Of a stretch of 58,626 nucleotides of DNA, positions 44,784 to 53,652 are shown in pieces. Numbering within the stretch: the stretch's first letter is position 1; each line of letters starts with the position of its first letter. Made by a program: the position numbers and the translations under genes. The stretch comes from Clostridiales bacterium (GTDB taxonomy: Bacteria; Bacillota; Clostridia; Christensenellales; Aristaeellaceae), in contig SFFH01000013.1 of the NCBI GenBank assembly GCA_004557905.1, positions 1-58,626 of the forward strand, given 5' to 3'. The notes beneath the pieces were generated by a model. It made no database searches and was not told the DNA's origin. It was given only the letters and a program-made list of their open reading frames with translations.

Positions 44784-46043
44784 TTACTTGCCGTTCACGT
44801 TGGCGTTGTACACCGCCACCTCAGCGGCCACATCGCCGCCGGCGAAGACGCGCTGGAGCAGGTTCCACCACTCGGTGCGCTGGGTCGCCCAGCCCGGCGT
44901 GACCTGGTAGATGTCGCCCAGGTACTGGGTGAACATGCCGTATTCCGCATTGCTGGCCTTCTCGGTGCCGGTGTAGATGTCGCCGAAGGAAGCCTTGGTC
45001 GGGAAGTAGCCGGTCGCGTAGGTGCTCTTCGGGCCCTGAACCGGGTCGTCGCACACGAACTGGATGAACTTCTTCGCCGCTTCCACCTTGGCCGCGTCGT
45101 CATTCTTGAACAAACCGAAGCCCCAGATGCCGCCGTCCAGAACCGGAACGCCGTCATCGGACGGGAAGGTCACGGCGTAGGGCTCGATGCCCTCGGCCAG
45201 GGACGCCTTGTTGGTCTCCAGCAGCGCCGCGTTCCAGCAGAAGCAGGTCGGGGTGGTGCCGTTGGCGAACAGCGCGATCGCGTCGCCCGCGACGATGGCC
45301 GGGTCAGGCACGATGGTGCCGTCGTTGGCCATCTGCTGCAGCAGGGTCAGGCCCTTGATGCCGGCCTCGGAGCCGATGGTGTACTCGGTGTGCTCCGCAT
45401 TGGCGAACTGCGCAGAGTAGAGGTTGTACACCAGCGCACGGGTGCCCTGGTCGCCGCCCTGGCCGCCGCAGTAGACGATGCCCGGCATGTAGCCGGCGTC
45501 GGCCAGAACCTTCATCGCATTCTGGAACTGCTCGGTGGTCCAGGTGCGGTCCTCGTTGATGTACTGCATCGCGCCGGTCGCCTCAAAGACGGCCTTGTCG
45601 ATGACCATGCAGTGGGTGGTCATGCACAGCGGGTAGAGATAGATGTTGCCGTCCGCGGCGGTGCAGATGCCCTTCATGGACTCGCCGGCAGCGGCGATGT
45701 CCGCGGAGGTCTCCTCCGTCCACAGATCGGAGATGTCCATCATCTTGCCGGCGGCGCCCCAGTTGGCCACCAGGCGCTCCGGGCCCTCGAAGATGATGTC
45801 CGGGGTGGTGCCGGCCTCGATGGCCGCGGTCACCTGATCGTCACCGGAGGTGTAGTCCAGGTACTCGACCTTGACCTTGATGTCCGGGTAGACGGCGTTG
45901 AAGTTGGCGACGATCTCGTCCACCACGTCGGACTTGGACCAGCTGCCGATCGGGTAGGTCCACAGGGTGATTTCAGTTTCCGCCAGGGCGAGGGCCGGAA
46001 CCATCAGCACCAGGCACAGGAGAAGAGCAAACAGTTTCTTCAT
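44784..46043 (-). CDS. ABC substrate-binding protein, probable sialic-acid importer
   Basis: The 419-residue family 1 binding protein begins with KKLFALLLCLVLMVPALALA and is likely cut after ALA (residue 21). There is no lipobox cysteine, unusual for a Gram-positive binding protein. Mature features include ITLWTYPIGSW and TTPDIIFEGPERLVANWG. AGGAGG stands nine bases before the ATG. A promoter with TTGACA (complement of 46125-46130), 17 bases and TACATT (complement of 46102-46107) precedes it. The ligand is inferred from nanA/nanE. Confidence 0.8.
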   Translation of the reverse strand: MKKLFALLLCLVLMVPALALAETEITLWTYPIGSWSKSDVVDEIVANFNAVYPDIKVKVEYLDYTSGDDQVTAAIEAGTTPDIIFEGPERLVANWGAAGKMMDISDLWTEETSADIAAAGESMKGICTAADGNIYLYPLCMTTHCMVIDKAVFEATGAMQYINEDRTWTTEQFQNAMKVLADAGYMPGIVYCGGQGGDQGTRALVYNLYSAQFANAEHTEYTIGSEAGIKGLTLLQQMANDGTIVPDPAIVAGDAIALFANGTTPTCFCWNAALLETNKASLAEGIEPYAVTFPSDDGVPVLDGGIWGFGLFKNDDAAKVEAAKKFIQFVCDDPVQGPKSTYATGYFPTKASFGDIYTGTEKASNAEYGMFTQYLGDIYQVTPGWATQRTEWWNLLQRVFAGGDVAAEVAVYNANVNGK

Positions 46044-46101
46044 GCGACAAATCCTCCTCATCATCATATCTTCGCGGCGCTTCCGTCCGCTTGCTGAGCT
46101 A

Positions 46102-46130
46102 AATGTACTACAAATCATCTGGCCTGTCAA
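46102..46130 (-). promoter_or_regulatory. promoter of the sialic-acid importer operon
   Basis: On the minus strand TTGACA (46125-46130) and TACATT (46102-46107) are 17 bases apart, about 60 bases before the binding-protein start. Confidence 0.65.
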
Positions 46131-46204
46131 TCCTTTTTTGGGAAATTATTTTAAAAATCGGAGACAAGGCGCACAAATTTCTCCGGTCAGTCTGGTAAAT
46201 ATGA

Positions 46205-46252
46205 TTGACAACTTTCCATCATTCCTCTATAATGTATGTGCAAATATCATAC
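46205..46252 (+). promoter_or_regulatory. consensus promoter with overlapping operator for the GntR gene
   Basis: TTGACA (46205-46210) and TATAAT (46228-46233) with a 17-base spacer match the vegetative consensus fully. Right after the -10, an inverted repeat GTATG-N9-CATAC (46234-46252) covers the start point. This is expected if the GntR-type protein represses its own operon. Confidence 0.8.
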
Positions 46253-46277
46253 AAAGTATTCTGTGAAGAGGTGGATG

Positions 46278-46979
46278 ATGAAAGCCATTAAGAAAGAGGA
46301 CAAGCTCTACATTCAGACGTTCCGGGAGATTCGCAGCTATATCATCCGCCACGAATTGAAGCCCGGCGATCTGCTGCCCACGGAGCTGGAGATGAGCCAG
46401 ATGCTCGGCGTCTCCAGGAACGTGCTTCGCGAGGCGATCAAGAGCATGGAGCTGATGGGCATGGTGCAGGCCTGCCCCGGACGCGGCACGGAGGTCAAGG
46501 AATTCAGCCTCGACTTTGTGTTCCAGAACGTGCTGTTCTTCAATGTCGGCGGCGAGGGCAAGCCCGTGCACGAGATGTTCGGCATCCGGCGGATGCTGGA
46601 GCTGAGCTACATGCGCCAGGCGTTCTATGTGCTCAGCGAGGAGGACATCCAGGCGCTGCGCGACTGCGTGCGCCGCATGCACGAGAGCGCGGACGACGAC
46701 CTCGCCTTCACCTGCGCGGACCGCGATTTCCACATGACGCTCTTCCGCCCGCTGGGCAACGGCGTGCTCAATTCGCTGATGGAGGCCATCTGGGCGGTGG
46801 ACGAGGGATTTGAGCTGGAAAAGAAGTCGCCGCATCTGGTCAGCTCCATCCCCAAGCACGAGGCGATTGTCGACGCGCTGGCCGCGTACGACTACCGCGC
46901 CTTCGCCCGGGCCATGGAGATCCACTTCTCCTCCGGCAAGTACCTCAAGCCCGATTCCTTTGAAGAATATGATTCGTGA
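46278..46979 (+). CDS. GntR-family (FadR/FCD type) regulator of sialic-acid genes
   Basis: The 233-residue protein has an N-terminal winged helix, FREIRSYIIRHELKPGDLLP and TELEMSQMLGVSRNVLREAI (about 14-55), and an all-helical FCD ligand domain with RRMLELSYMRQAF and conserved His/Asp metal sites (DFHMTLF, HEAIVDAL). The second ATG of ATGATG, at 46278, has better spacing to GAGG. It heads the plus-strand nanE-ROK-ROK genes and is divergent from the importer. Function as NanR-like repressor is inferred. Confidence 0.87.
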   Translation: MKAIKKEDKLYIQTFREIRSYIIRHELKPGDLLPTELEMSQMLGVSRNVLREAIKSMELMGMVQACPGRGTEVKEFSLDFVFQNVLFFNVGGEGKPVHEMFGIRRMLELSYMRQAFYVLSEEDIQALRDCVRRMHESADDDLAFTCADRDFHMTLFRPLGNGVLNSLMEAIWAVDEGFELEKKSPHLVSSIPKHEAIVDALAAYDYRAFARAMEIHFSSGKYLKPDSFEEYDS

Positions 46980-46996
46980 CAGGGAGGTTATGTTTT

Positions 46997-47704
46997 ATGA
47001 CGAAGCAGGAGCTCTTTGACCTCATCAAGGGCACCATCGTGGTGTCCTGCCAGGCCACGCCCGGCGAGCCGCTCTATATGAAGGATCAGTCCATCATGTA
47101 CCTGATGGCGCGCGCCGCCAAGCAGGCCGGCGCGAAGATGATCCGCACCAGTTCCGTGCGCGACATCGTGGAGATCAAGGAGGAGACGGGTCTGCCCGTC
47201 ATCGGCCTGATCAAGCGCGAGTACCCGGGCTACACCGGCCGCATCACGATGACCATGCGCGAGGTGGACGAGTGCATGGAGGCCATGGCCGACATCGTCT
47301 CCATCGACTGCACGTTCAACGAGCGCGCGGACGGCCTCACCCCCGGTGAATTCCTGAAGCAGGTGAAGGCCAAGTATCCCAACATCATCATCATGGCCGA
47401 CTGCGCGACGCTCGAGGAGGCCGTGGCCGCCTACGAGGCCGGCGCGGACCTGGTCGGCTCCACCATGAACGGCTACACCCCGCAGACCCGCGACTGCAAG
47501 GGCGATCCCAACTACGAGCTGGTTCGCCAGATGGTCGCCGCCCTGCCCTGCCCCGTCATCGCCGAGGGCCGTGTGCACACGCCCGAGCAGGCGAGAAAGA
47601 TGCTGGAGATCGGCGCGTGGGCCGTCGTCGTCGGCGGCGCAATCACCCGCCCGCTGGAGATCGCCAACCGGTTCATGGCGGCCGTGAAGGACTTTAAGGC
47701 GTAA
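46997..47704 (+). CDS. nanE: N-acetylmannosamine-6-phosphate 2-epimerase
   Basis: The 235-residue TIM-barrel protein has NanE features: VSCQATPGEPLY (about 16-27), VIGLIKREYPG with catalytic Lys, MADCATLEEA and VIAEGRVHTPEQ. It converts ManNAc-6-P to GlcNAc-6-P. GGGAGG stands nine bases before the ATG. It follows the regulator by 17 bases, and NanA, ROK kinase and NagB supply the other steps of the pathway in this window. Confidence 0.92.
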   Translation: MTKQELFDLIKGTIVVSCQATPGEPLYMKDQSIMYLMARAAKQAGAKMIRTSSVRDIVEIKEETGLPVIGLIKREYPGYTGRITMTMREVDECMEAMADIVSIDCTFNERADGLTPGEFLKQVKAKYPNIIIMADCATLEEAVAAYEAGADLVGSTMNGYTPQTRDCKGDPNYELVRQMVAALPCPVIAEGRVHTPEQARKMLEIGAWAVVVGGAITRPLEIANRFMAAVKDFKA

Positions 47705-47750
47705 ACCAGTCAGCTTGAGGCTGAAGAAGAGGCTTTGCAGGCATTCCTCC

Positions 47751-47799
47751 GTTTCAATCGTAGGATGCTTCGCATCCTGCTCTGAAACTGTTTTTTTCA
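47751..47799 (+). terminator. intrinsic terminator after nanE
   Basis: Inner stem AGGATGC/GCATCCT and outer GTTTCA/TGAAAC (47751-47788) followed by TGTTTTTTTC. It partly separates nanE from the ROK genes. Confidence 0.75.
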
Positions 47800-47811
47800 C
47801 CTTACCAGGGT

Positions 47812-47888
47812 ACGTTAGGGCTGCCGCCCTAAAACCTGCTCGGGGACATTGTCCCCGAACCCCTTTTTCGCTTCGCGCGGTTGAATGC
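47812..47888 (+). repeat. 77-bp interspersed repeat, copy 1
   Basis: About 70 of 77 positions match a copy at 55787-55863. Internal palindromes are GGGCTGCCGCCC and CTCGGGGACATTGTCCCCGA. No coding capacity is apparent. Confidence 0.8.
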
Positions 47889-47925
47889 GTTTCGGCGAAC
47901 ACAGTCTTTCAGAAAGGGTTTTCCG

Positions 47926-48849
47926 ATGATTCTGAGCATCGACATCGGCGGCACCGCCGTCAAGATGGGCCTGGTCGATCACGAGGGCGCCATCCACGCC
48001 CGCCACGAGGCCAGCGTGTGCTTTGACCACTACCAGACCCCGATCCTCACCACCGTCATCCGCGAGGCACAGGCGTTCCTCGCACGCGAAAGTGCGCAGA
48101 TCGAGGGCATCGGCGTGTCCGCCACCGGCCAGGTGGACGACAGGGCTGGCGCGGTCATCGGCACCAACGGCAAGATTCCCCACTACGAGGGCGCGCAGAT
48201 CAAGCGCGACATGGAGGCCGCGTTCGGCGTGCCGGTCTTCGCGCTCAACGATGCGAACGCCGCGGCGCTGGGCGAGTGCTTTGCCGGCCGCGCGAAGGGC
48301 GTTCAGAACGTGCTGATGGTCACGCTGGGCACCGGCGTGGGCGGCGGGATCGTGCTGGGCGGCCGGATCTTCGGCGGCACGCGCGGCATCGCCGGCGAGC
48401 TGGGCCACTTCACGCTGTATCAGGACGGCCCGCTCTGCCCCTGCGGCAAGCGCGGCTGCTTCGAGAGCTATGCCGCGACGACCGCGCTCGTGCGCCGCGC
48501 GAAGGAGGCCACCGGCGAGGCGGACATGAACGGACGCATTGTCTTTTCCCGCGCGGCGGACGGCGATCAGGCGATGCTCGCCGTGCTCTCCGCCTGGATC
48601 GACGACATCGCCGCGGGCATTTCCGGCCTGGTGCACATCTTCAATCCGCAGATGGTGCTCATCGGCGGCGGCGTCTCCGCGCAGGAAGCGCTGCTGATCG
48701 CCCCCCTTCGCGAGCGCGTGCTGCGCAGCGTCATGCCGCGCTTTGCCGAGGGCCTGCAGCTCGAGGCCGCGACGCTGGGCAACGACGCGGGCATGATCGG
48801 CGCGGCCAGATTCTATCTGGACTGCGTGCGTCAGGAGGGTACAGCTTAA
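47926..48849 (+). CDS. ROK-family sugar kinase, probable N-acetylmannosamine kinase
   Basis: The 307-residue protein has the ROK layout: N-terminal phosphate motif SIDIGGTAVKMGLVD, GTGVGGGIVLGGRIF (about 140-154), the catalytic NDANAAALGE and the zinc motif CPCGKRGCFE. AAAGG precedes the ATG. Following nanE it is the best candidate for the ManNAc kinase (NanK) step, though it lies behind a terminator and a repeat. ROK specificity cannot be read from sequence alone. Confidence 0.85.
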   Translation: MILSIDIGGTAVKMGLVDHEGAIHARHEASVCFDHYQTPILTTVIREAQAFLARESAQIEGIGVSATGQVDDRAGAVIGTNGKIPHYEGAQIKRDMEAAFGVPVFALNDANAAALGECFAGRAKGVQNVLMVTLGTGVGGGIVLGGRIFGGTRGIAGELGHFTLYQDGPLCPCGKRGCFESYAATTALVRRAKEATGEADMNGRIVFSRAADGDQAMLAVLSAWIDDIAAGISGLVHIFNPQMVLIGGGVSAQEALLIAPLRERVLRSVMPRFAEGLQLEAATLGNDAGMIGAARFYLDCVRQEGTA

Positions 48850-48858
48850 TACACAAAC

Positions 48859-48884
48859 GCGCAGCCGCAAGCAGGCGGCTGCGC
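48859..48884 (+). terminator. hairpin between the two ROK genes
   Basis: Stem GCGCAGCCGC/GCGGCTGCGC (48859-48868 with 48875-48884) with only TTC after it, so a weak terminator or an mRNA-stabilising structure. Confidence 0.45.
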
Positions 48885-48908
48885 TTCATAACACGAGAGG
48901 AATACAGC

Positions 48909-49853
48909 ATGGACAAGCTCTTTTTCGGCGTCGATATCGGCGGCACGGCCACCAAGCTCGGCGCGTTCTCCCAGGACGGCAGGCTGCTTGACAAGTGGGA
49001 GATTCCCACGGATATCAGCGAGAACGGCAGCCACATCATGCCGAACATCGCCCGGGAAATCATCCGCTACGCGGGCGAGACGGAGAACGTCGTCGCCGTC
49101 GGCGTGGGCGTGCCGGGGCCGGTGCGCCGGGACGGCTCCGTGAAGCGGTGCGTGAACCTCGGCTGGGGCGGCTTCAACCCCGCGCGCGATCTGTCCGCGC
49201 AGCTTGAGGGCGTGCCGGTCTTCGCGGGCAACGACGCGAACATGGCCGCCATGGGCGAATACTGGCAGGGCGGCGGTCAGGGCTCCCGCAACCTCGTGTT
49301 CATCACGCTGGGCACCGGCGTGGGCGGCGGCATCGTGCTCGACGGCCGCATGGTCTACGGCAGCGCGGGCCTGGGCGGCGAGATCGGCCACGTCGTCGTC
49401 AATCCGGACGAGCCCATGCCCTGCAACTGCGGGCAGTACGGCTGTCTCGACCAGACGGCCTCCGCGACCGGCGTGGTGCGTCATGCCAAGCGCGTGCTCG
49501 CCCGCCATCCGAATGAATCTTCTTCCCTGCGTGCGCTTGAGACGCTCACCGCGCGCGACGTGTTCGACGCGGCCAAGGCCGGCGACGCGCTGGCGTACGA
49601 GGCGGTCGACATCTGCATGGGCTTTCTGGGCAAGTCCCTGGCGATGCTGACCAACATCATCGACCCGGACATGTACATCATCGGCGGCGGCGTTTCCAAG
49701 GCCGGCGAGTTCCTCATCGACCTGGTGCGCAGGCACTACGAGCGGCTGGCCACGCTCTCCGAGCAGCGGGCCACCATCGCGCTGGCCACGCTCGGCAACG
49801 ACGCGGGCATCTACGGCGCGGCGAAGCTGGCGATGGACGCGGTAAGACGATAA
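48909..49853 (+). CDS. ROK-family sugar kinase (glucokinase-like)
   Basis: The 314-residue protein has FGVDIGGTATKLGAFSQDG, GNDANMAAMGEYWQGG, TLGTGVGGGIVLDGR and the zinc motif CNCGQYGCLDQ. The last has Asp instead of the common Glu after Cys-x. GAGAGGAA precedes the ATG. It looks like ROK glucokinases (GlcK type). Next to nan genes it could equally phosphorylate ManNAc or GlcNAc; two ROK kinases in tandem suggest split duties. Confidence 0.85.
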   Translation: MDKLFFGVDIGGTATKLGAFSQDGRLLDKWEIPTDISENGSHIMPNIAREIIRYAGETENVVAVGVGVPGPVRRDGSVKRCVNLGWGGFNPARDLSAQLEGVPVFAGNDANMAAMGEYWQGGGQGSRNLVFITLGTGVGGGIVLDGRMVYGSAGLGGEIGHVVVNPDEPMPCNCGQYGCLDQTASATGVVRHAKRVLARHPNESSSLRALETLTARDVFDAAKAGDALAYEAVDICMGFLGKSLAMLTNIIDPDMYIIGGGVSKAGEFLIDLVRRHYERLATLSEQRATIALATLGNDAGIYGAAKLAMDAVRR

Positions 49854-49864
49854 GCAAGCAAAAC

Positions 49865-49900
49865 AGCAGGGCCGGATTCCGCTTGGAATCCGGCCCTGCT
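49865..49900. terminator. bidirectional terminator
   Basis: Perfect 16-bp stem (49865-49880 with 49885-49900, arms AGCAGGGCCGGATTCC) between convergent ROK and NhaC genes. Confidence 0.8.
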
Positions 49901-49926
49901 GCTATCATTTGGTCAAGGAAGACGGG

Positions 49927-51522
49927 TTATGCTGCCTGCCGCTTCGTCCGCTTCTCGATCACCAGCAGCGTGAGGGTCATCAGCGCCGCCGCGAGGATCA
50001 GGCAGATCACCACGTTCTGGATGAGGCCCGCAAGGATGTAGCTCACAAAGCTCACCGCCGCGACCGTCAGCGCGTAGGGCAGCTGGGTGTACACGTGCGT
50101 CAGGTGATCACACTGCGCGCCCGTGGACGCCATGATCGTCGTATCGGAAATCGGGGAGATGTGGTCGCCGCAGACCGCGCCGGCCAGGCAGGCGGAGATC
50201 GCGATGATCAGGATCTCGCTGCCCACCGGGAATACGTCCACCACGATCGGGATGAGGATGGAGAACGTGCCCCAGGACGTGCCCGTCGCAAAGGCGAGGA
50301 ACAGCGCCACCACGAAGATGATCGCCGGGAGCATGATGGTCAGGCCCCTGGCAGACCCCTCGAGCATCCCCGCGACGAACTGCGGCGCGCCCAGGGAGGA
50401 CTTGGTGATGCCGCCGATGCTCCACGCGAGCACGAGGATCAGGATCGCCGGGACCATGGCCTTGAAGCCCTCAGCCAGGCTCTCGGTGAACTCGCGGTAG
50501 GTGAGCACGCGGCGCGCCATGTAATACACGAACGTGAACGCCAGCGCAAAGAAGGAGCCGAGCATCAGGCCCGTCGGCGCGCTGGAATTGGCGAAGGAAT
50601 CGATGATACCCGCGCCCTCAAAGAAGCCGCCGGTGTACATCAGGCCGATCACGCAGCACGCGATCAGCGCAACGACCGGGACGATCAGGTCCGCAATCGT
50701 GCCGCGCGCGGAAACCGGCGCCTCGTCCGCGCCCTCGTACGGGCGCGCGTCGACGGTGTACAGGTCGCCGTTCAGGCGCGCATTGTCCTCGTGCGTCTTC
50801 ATCATGCCGTAATCGATGTCGCGCAGGGAGATGAGCACGATCATCAGCAGCGTCAGCAGCGCGTAGTAGTTGTAGGGAATCGCCTGGATGAACAGCGTCA
50901 GGCCGTTGGTGCCCTCCACCATGCCGCTGACCGCCGCCGCCCAGGAGCTGATGGGCGCGATGATGCACACCGGCGCAGCCGTCGCGTCGATGATGTACGC
51001 CAGCTTCGCGCGGGAGATCCTGTGGGTATCGGTCACCGGGCGCATGACGGAGCCGACCGTCAGGCAGTTGAAGTAGTCGTCCACGAAGATCAGCACGCCC
51101 AGCAGGAAGGTCATCAACTGCGCATGCTTGCGCTCCTTGATCTTCTCCCTCGCCCATGCGCCGTACGCGCGGGCGCCGCCGGCTTTGTTGATCAGCGCGA
51201 CCATGGTGCCCAGGAACACCAGGAAGATCAGGATGCCGATGTTGCCCGTGTCGCTGATCTTGCCCACGATCATGTCAAACGTGATCTCCACCATCTGCAC
51301 GGGCTTCAGCAGGCTGCCCGCGGCCAGCACGCCGCCGGCGAGCACGCCCGTGAACAGCGAGAGATATACCTCCTTGGTGATCAGCGCCAGACCGATGGCC
51401 ATCACCGGCGGCAGCAGCGACCAGGCCGTGCCGAATGCGTTCGCCGGCGCGGCAGCCAGAAGCACCAGCGCCGCAGCGGCATAGATGATCAGCGCGATGC
51501 GCTGACCCTTGCTCAGTTTCAT
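49927..51522 (-). CDS. NhaC-family Na+/H+ antiporter
   Basis: The 531-residue membrane protein has about 12 segments and the NhaC-type DDYFNCLTVGSVMRPVTDTH (about 164-183), CGDHISPISDTTIMAS near 440-455 and WGTFSILIPIV. Such carriers swap Na+ for H+ or, in some members, organic cations or acids such as malate/lactate. The ATG at 51522 has AGGAG ten bases upstream; the longer frame reaches into a terminator. It is a single-gene unit. Confidence 0.85.
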   Translation of the reverse strand: MKLSKGQRIALIIYAAAALVLLAAAPANAFGTAWSLLPPVMAIGLALITKEVYLSLFTGVLAGGVLAAGSLLKPVQMVEITFDMIVGKISDTGNIGILIFLVFLGTMVALINKAGGARAYGAWAREKIKERKHAQLMTFLLGVLIFVDDYFNCLTVGSVMRPVTDTHRISRAKLAYIIDATAAPVCIIAPISSWAAAVSGMVEGTNGLTLFIQAIPYNYYALLTLLMIVLISLRDIDYGMMKTHEDNARLNGDLYTVDARPYEGADEAPVSARGTIADLIVPVVALIACCVIGLMYTGGFFEGAGIIDSFANSSAPTGLMLGSFFALAFTFVYYMARRVLTYREFTESLAEGFKAMVPAILILVLAWSIGGITKSSLGAPQFVAGMLEGSARGLTIMLPAIIFVVALFLAFATGTSWGTFSILIPIVVDVFPVGSEILIIAISACLAGAVCGDHISPISDTTIMASTGAQCDHLTHVYTQLPYALTVAAVSFVSYILAGLIQNVVICLILAAALMTLTLLVIEKRTKRQAA

Positions 51523-51864
51523 GTCTTTTGTTCTCCTCTCCGGTGCGTCCTTGCGCCGCCCCAGCAAACTCCCGCCATTATAGCCGCTCGCGCCCGGGGT
51601 TGCAACAGAAAACCGCCGATTCGTAATTAAACGGCGAAAAACAAAAAAGCGCGCGAAAGCGTTGTGCAAACTCCAACGCCTTCGCGCGCCTGATGGATGA
51701 TTTATACTAATTCGCAATTAAAATGCTTAACAGAGCGCATCAGATTTTTCGCTCTGACGAAGCCGAGTGAAGTGAGGCGTACTGGAGGTACGTTGAATGG
51801 AACGAGGCAAAGTCAGGGCGGAAAAGACGATGCGCGGATTAAGCCATTTTAATAAGAATTAGTA
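51523..51864. other. intergenic region between nhaC-type gene and ptsI
   Basis: No gene. It contains the ptsI terminator (51643-51689) and the MITE-like inverted-repeat element (51704-51867). Confidence 0.7.
51643..51689 (-). terminator. intrinsic terminator of the nagB-ptsH-ptsI operon
   Basis: Minus-strand stem of 15 bp (51675-51689 with 51649-51663, arms GCGCGCGAA-GCGTT) followed by TTTTTTGTTTTT. Confidence 0.8.
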
Positions 51865-51867
51865 TTA
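51704..51867. mobile_element. MITE-like element with long terminal inverted repeats
   Basis: The left end ATACTAATTC-gc-AATTAAAATG-CTTAA is matched, inverted, by the right end TTAAGCCATTTTAATAAGAATTAGTAT. The match continues inward through GCGCATC/GATGCGC and TTTTTCGCTCTGAC/GTCAGGGCGGAAAAG. The full 164 bases could fold into one long hairpin. There is no reading frame for a transposase. The right end coincides with the ptsI stop codon (TTA at 51865-51867 on the plus strand), so the element may have supplied it. Confidence 0.65.
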
Positions 51868-53550
51868 TGAAAGATGCTTCGTCTCGTCGCTGTCCAGCGC
51901 CGCGAGCAGCCTGTCGGCCTTCTCGCTGAGGTCACAATTGCGGATCGCGTTGCGCAGCGGGAGCACCGCGCGCGGGGTGACGGACAGCTCGTCCACGCCG
52001 ATGGCCAGGAACGTCTCGGTCATCTCCAGGTCCGCGCCCAGCTCGCCGCAGACGCCGACCCAGATGCCGTTTCTGTGCGCGTTCTCCACGACCATCTTGA
52101 TCAGGCGGAGCACCGCCGGATGATGCGGATCATAGAAGCGGCCCAGGTCGTTGTTCTGGCGGTCGCAGGCGAGGGTGTACTGGGTGAGGTCGTTGGTGCC
52201 GCAGGAGAAGAAGTCAACCTCCTTGGCCAGGCGGTCGCTCATCACGGCGGCGGCCGGGGTCTCGATCATGATGCCGATCTCGACATGGTCGCTGAACGGG
52301 ATGCCCTCCTGGGTCAGCTCGGCCTTGACGCTCTCGATGAGCTTCTTGGTCTCGCGGACCTCCCAGACGCTGGTGACCATCGGGAACATGATGCCCAGCT
52401 TGCCGTAGGCGCTGGCGCGGTAGAGCGCGCGCAGCTGCGTGCGGAAGAAGTCCGGGCGGCTGAGCGAGATGCGCAGGGCGCGCATGCCCATGGCCGGGTT
52501 CTCCTCCTTGGGCAGCTCAAAGTAGTCGATCTGCTTGTCCGCGCCGATGTCGCAGGTGCGGATGATGACCTCCTTGCCCTCCATGCCGGCGAGCACGGCC
52601 TTGTACGCCTCAAACTGCTCGTCCTCGGTCGGATAGGTCTTGGCATTGAGATAGAGGAACTCGCTGCGGAACAGGCCGATGCCGCCGCCGTCGTTCAGCT
52701 GCACGGCGTGCACGTCCTCGGGCGAGCCGATGTTGCAGTACACGCGGATGCTGCGGCCGTCCTTTGTGACGTTTTCCTGGCCCTTGAGGGTCTCCAGCAT
52801 CCGCTGGAACGCCAGCTGCTCCTCATGCTTGGCCAGCATGCGCTCACGCGTCTCCTCGTCCGGATCGATGACCACCACGCCGGTGCTGCCGTCAACGATG
52901 ACCTGACGGCCCTCGTATTCCATCTTCAGGCTGTCGCCCATGCCGACGATCGCCGGAATGCCTATGGTGCGCGCGAGGATGGCGGTGTGGCTGGAGCCGG
53001 AGCCATAGGAAGTGACGAAGCCCAGGATCTTGCTCTTGTCCAGCTGGATCGTCTCGGACGGCGCGAGATCGTCCGCGGCCAGCAGCACCGGCACGTCGGA
53101 GGCGATGCCGCCCTGCACGACGCCGCACAGGATGGAGATGATGCGGCTGGAAACGTCCTTCACGTCCGCGGCGCGGGCCTGCATGTAGCTGTCGTCCATC
53201 GTCGCGAACATCTCCGCGAACTGATCGGACGTGCGGGAGACGGCGATCTCCGCGTTCAGCTTTTCCTCCCTGATGATGCCCTCGATGGACTCCTCGTAGT
53301 CCATGTCCTCGGCCATCATCTGGTGCGTCTCAAACAGGAACGCCGCGTCGTCGCCGGCCTCCTCGCGGGCCTTCTCGGCCAGCTCGCCCAGCTGCTCAAT
53401 CGCGGCCGCCTGCGCGGCCTTGAAGCGCTGCCATTCCGCCTCCGTGTCCTCGACGGTGTAGAACTTGATCTCCGCCGACGCGCGGCGATAGAAATACAGG
53501 GGGCCCATCCCGATGCCGGTGGATACGCCCTTGCCCTGAATGGTGATCAT
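51865..53550 (-). CDS. ptsI: PTS enzyme I
   Basis: The 561-residue phosphoenolpyruvate-protein phosphotransferase is of normal length. Phospho-accepting His188 lies in SGSSHTAILAR (the usual Arg-Thr before Ser-His is Gly-Ser here). The PEP-site includes GIGLFRSEFLYL, FFSCGTNDLTQYTLACDR and Cys in VGVCGE. It passes phosphate from PEP to HPr. It is the last gene of nagB-ptsH-ptsI. No sugar-specific EII is encoded nearby. Its final codons abut an inverted-repeat element. Confidence 0.94.
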   Translation of the reverse strand: MITIQGKGVSTGIGMGPLYFYRRASAEIKFYTVEDTEAEWQRFKAAQAAAIEQLGELAEKAREEAGDDAAFLFETHQMMAEDMDYEESIEGIIREEKLNAEIAVSRTSDQFAEMFATMDDSYMQARAADVKDVSSRIISILCGVVQGGIASDVPVLLAADDLAPSETIQLDKSKILGFVTSYGSGSSHTAILARTIGIPAIVGMGDSLKMEYEGRQVIVDGSTGVVVIDPDEETRERMLAKHEEQLAFQRMLETLKGQENVTKDGRSIRVYCNIGSPEDVHAVQLNDGGGIGLFRSEFLYLNAKTYPTEDEQFEAYKAVLAGMEGKEVIIRTCDIGADKQIDYFELPKEENPAMGMRALRISLSRPDFFRTQLRALYRASAYGKLGIMFPMVTSVWEVRETKKLIESVKAELTQEGIPFSDHVEIGIMIETPAAAVMSDRLAKEVDFFSCGTNDLTQYTLACDRQNNDLGRFYDPHHPAVLRLIKMVVENAHRNGIWVGVCGELGADLEMTETFLAIGVDELSVTPRAVLPLRNAIRNCDLSEKADRLLAALDSDETKHLS

Positions 53551-53573
53551 GACGTTTCTCTCCTTTATATACG

Positions 53574-53605
53574 CGGCTGCGGCAGCCCCCTGACTGCCGC
53601 AGCCG
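53574..53605 (-). other. hairpin between ptsH and ptsI
   Basis: Perfect 12-bp stem CGGCTGCGGCAG/CTGCCGCAGCCG without a T-run. It probably affects mRNA stability, not termination. Confidence 0.5.
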
Positions 53606-53652
53606 TGATTTGGGATGCATGTGCACGGCGCCGCGGATGGGACACCTGCCGG

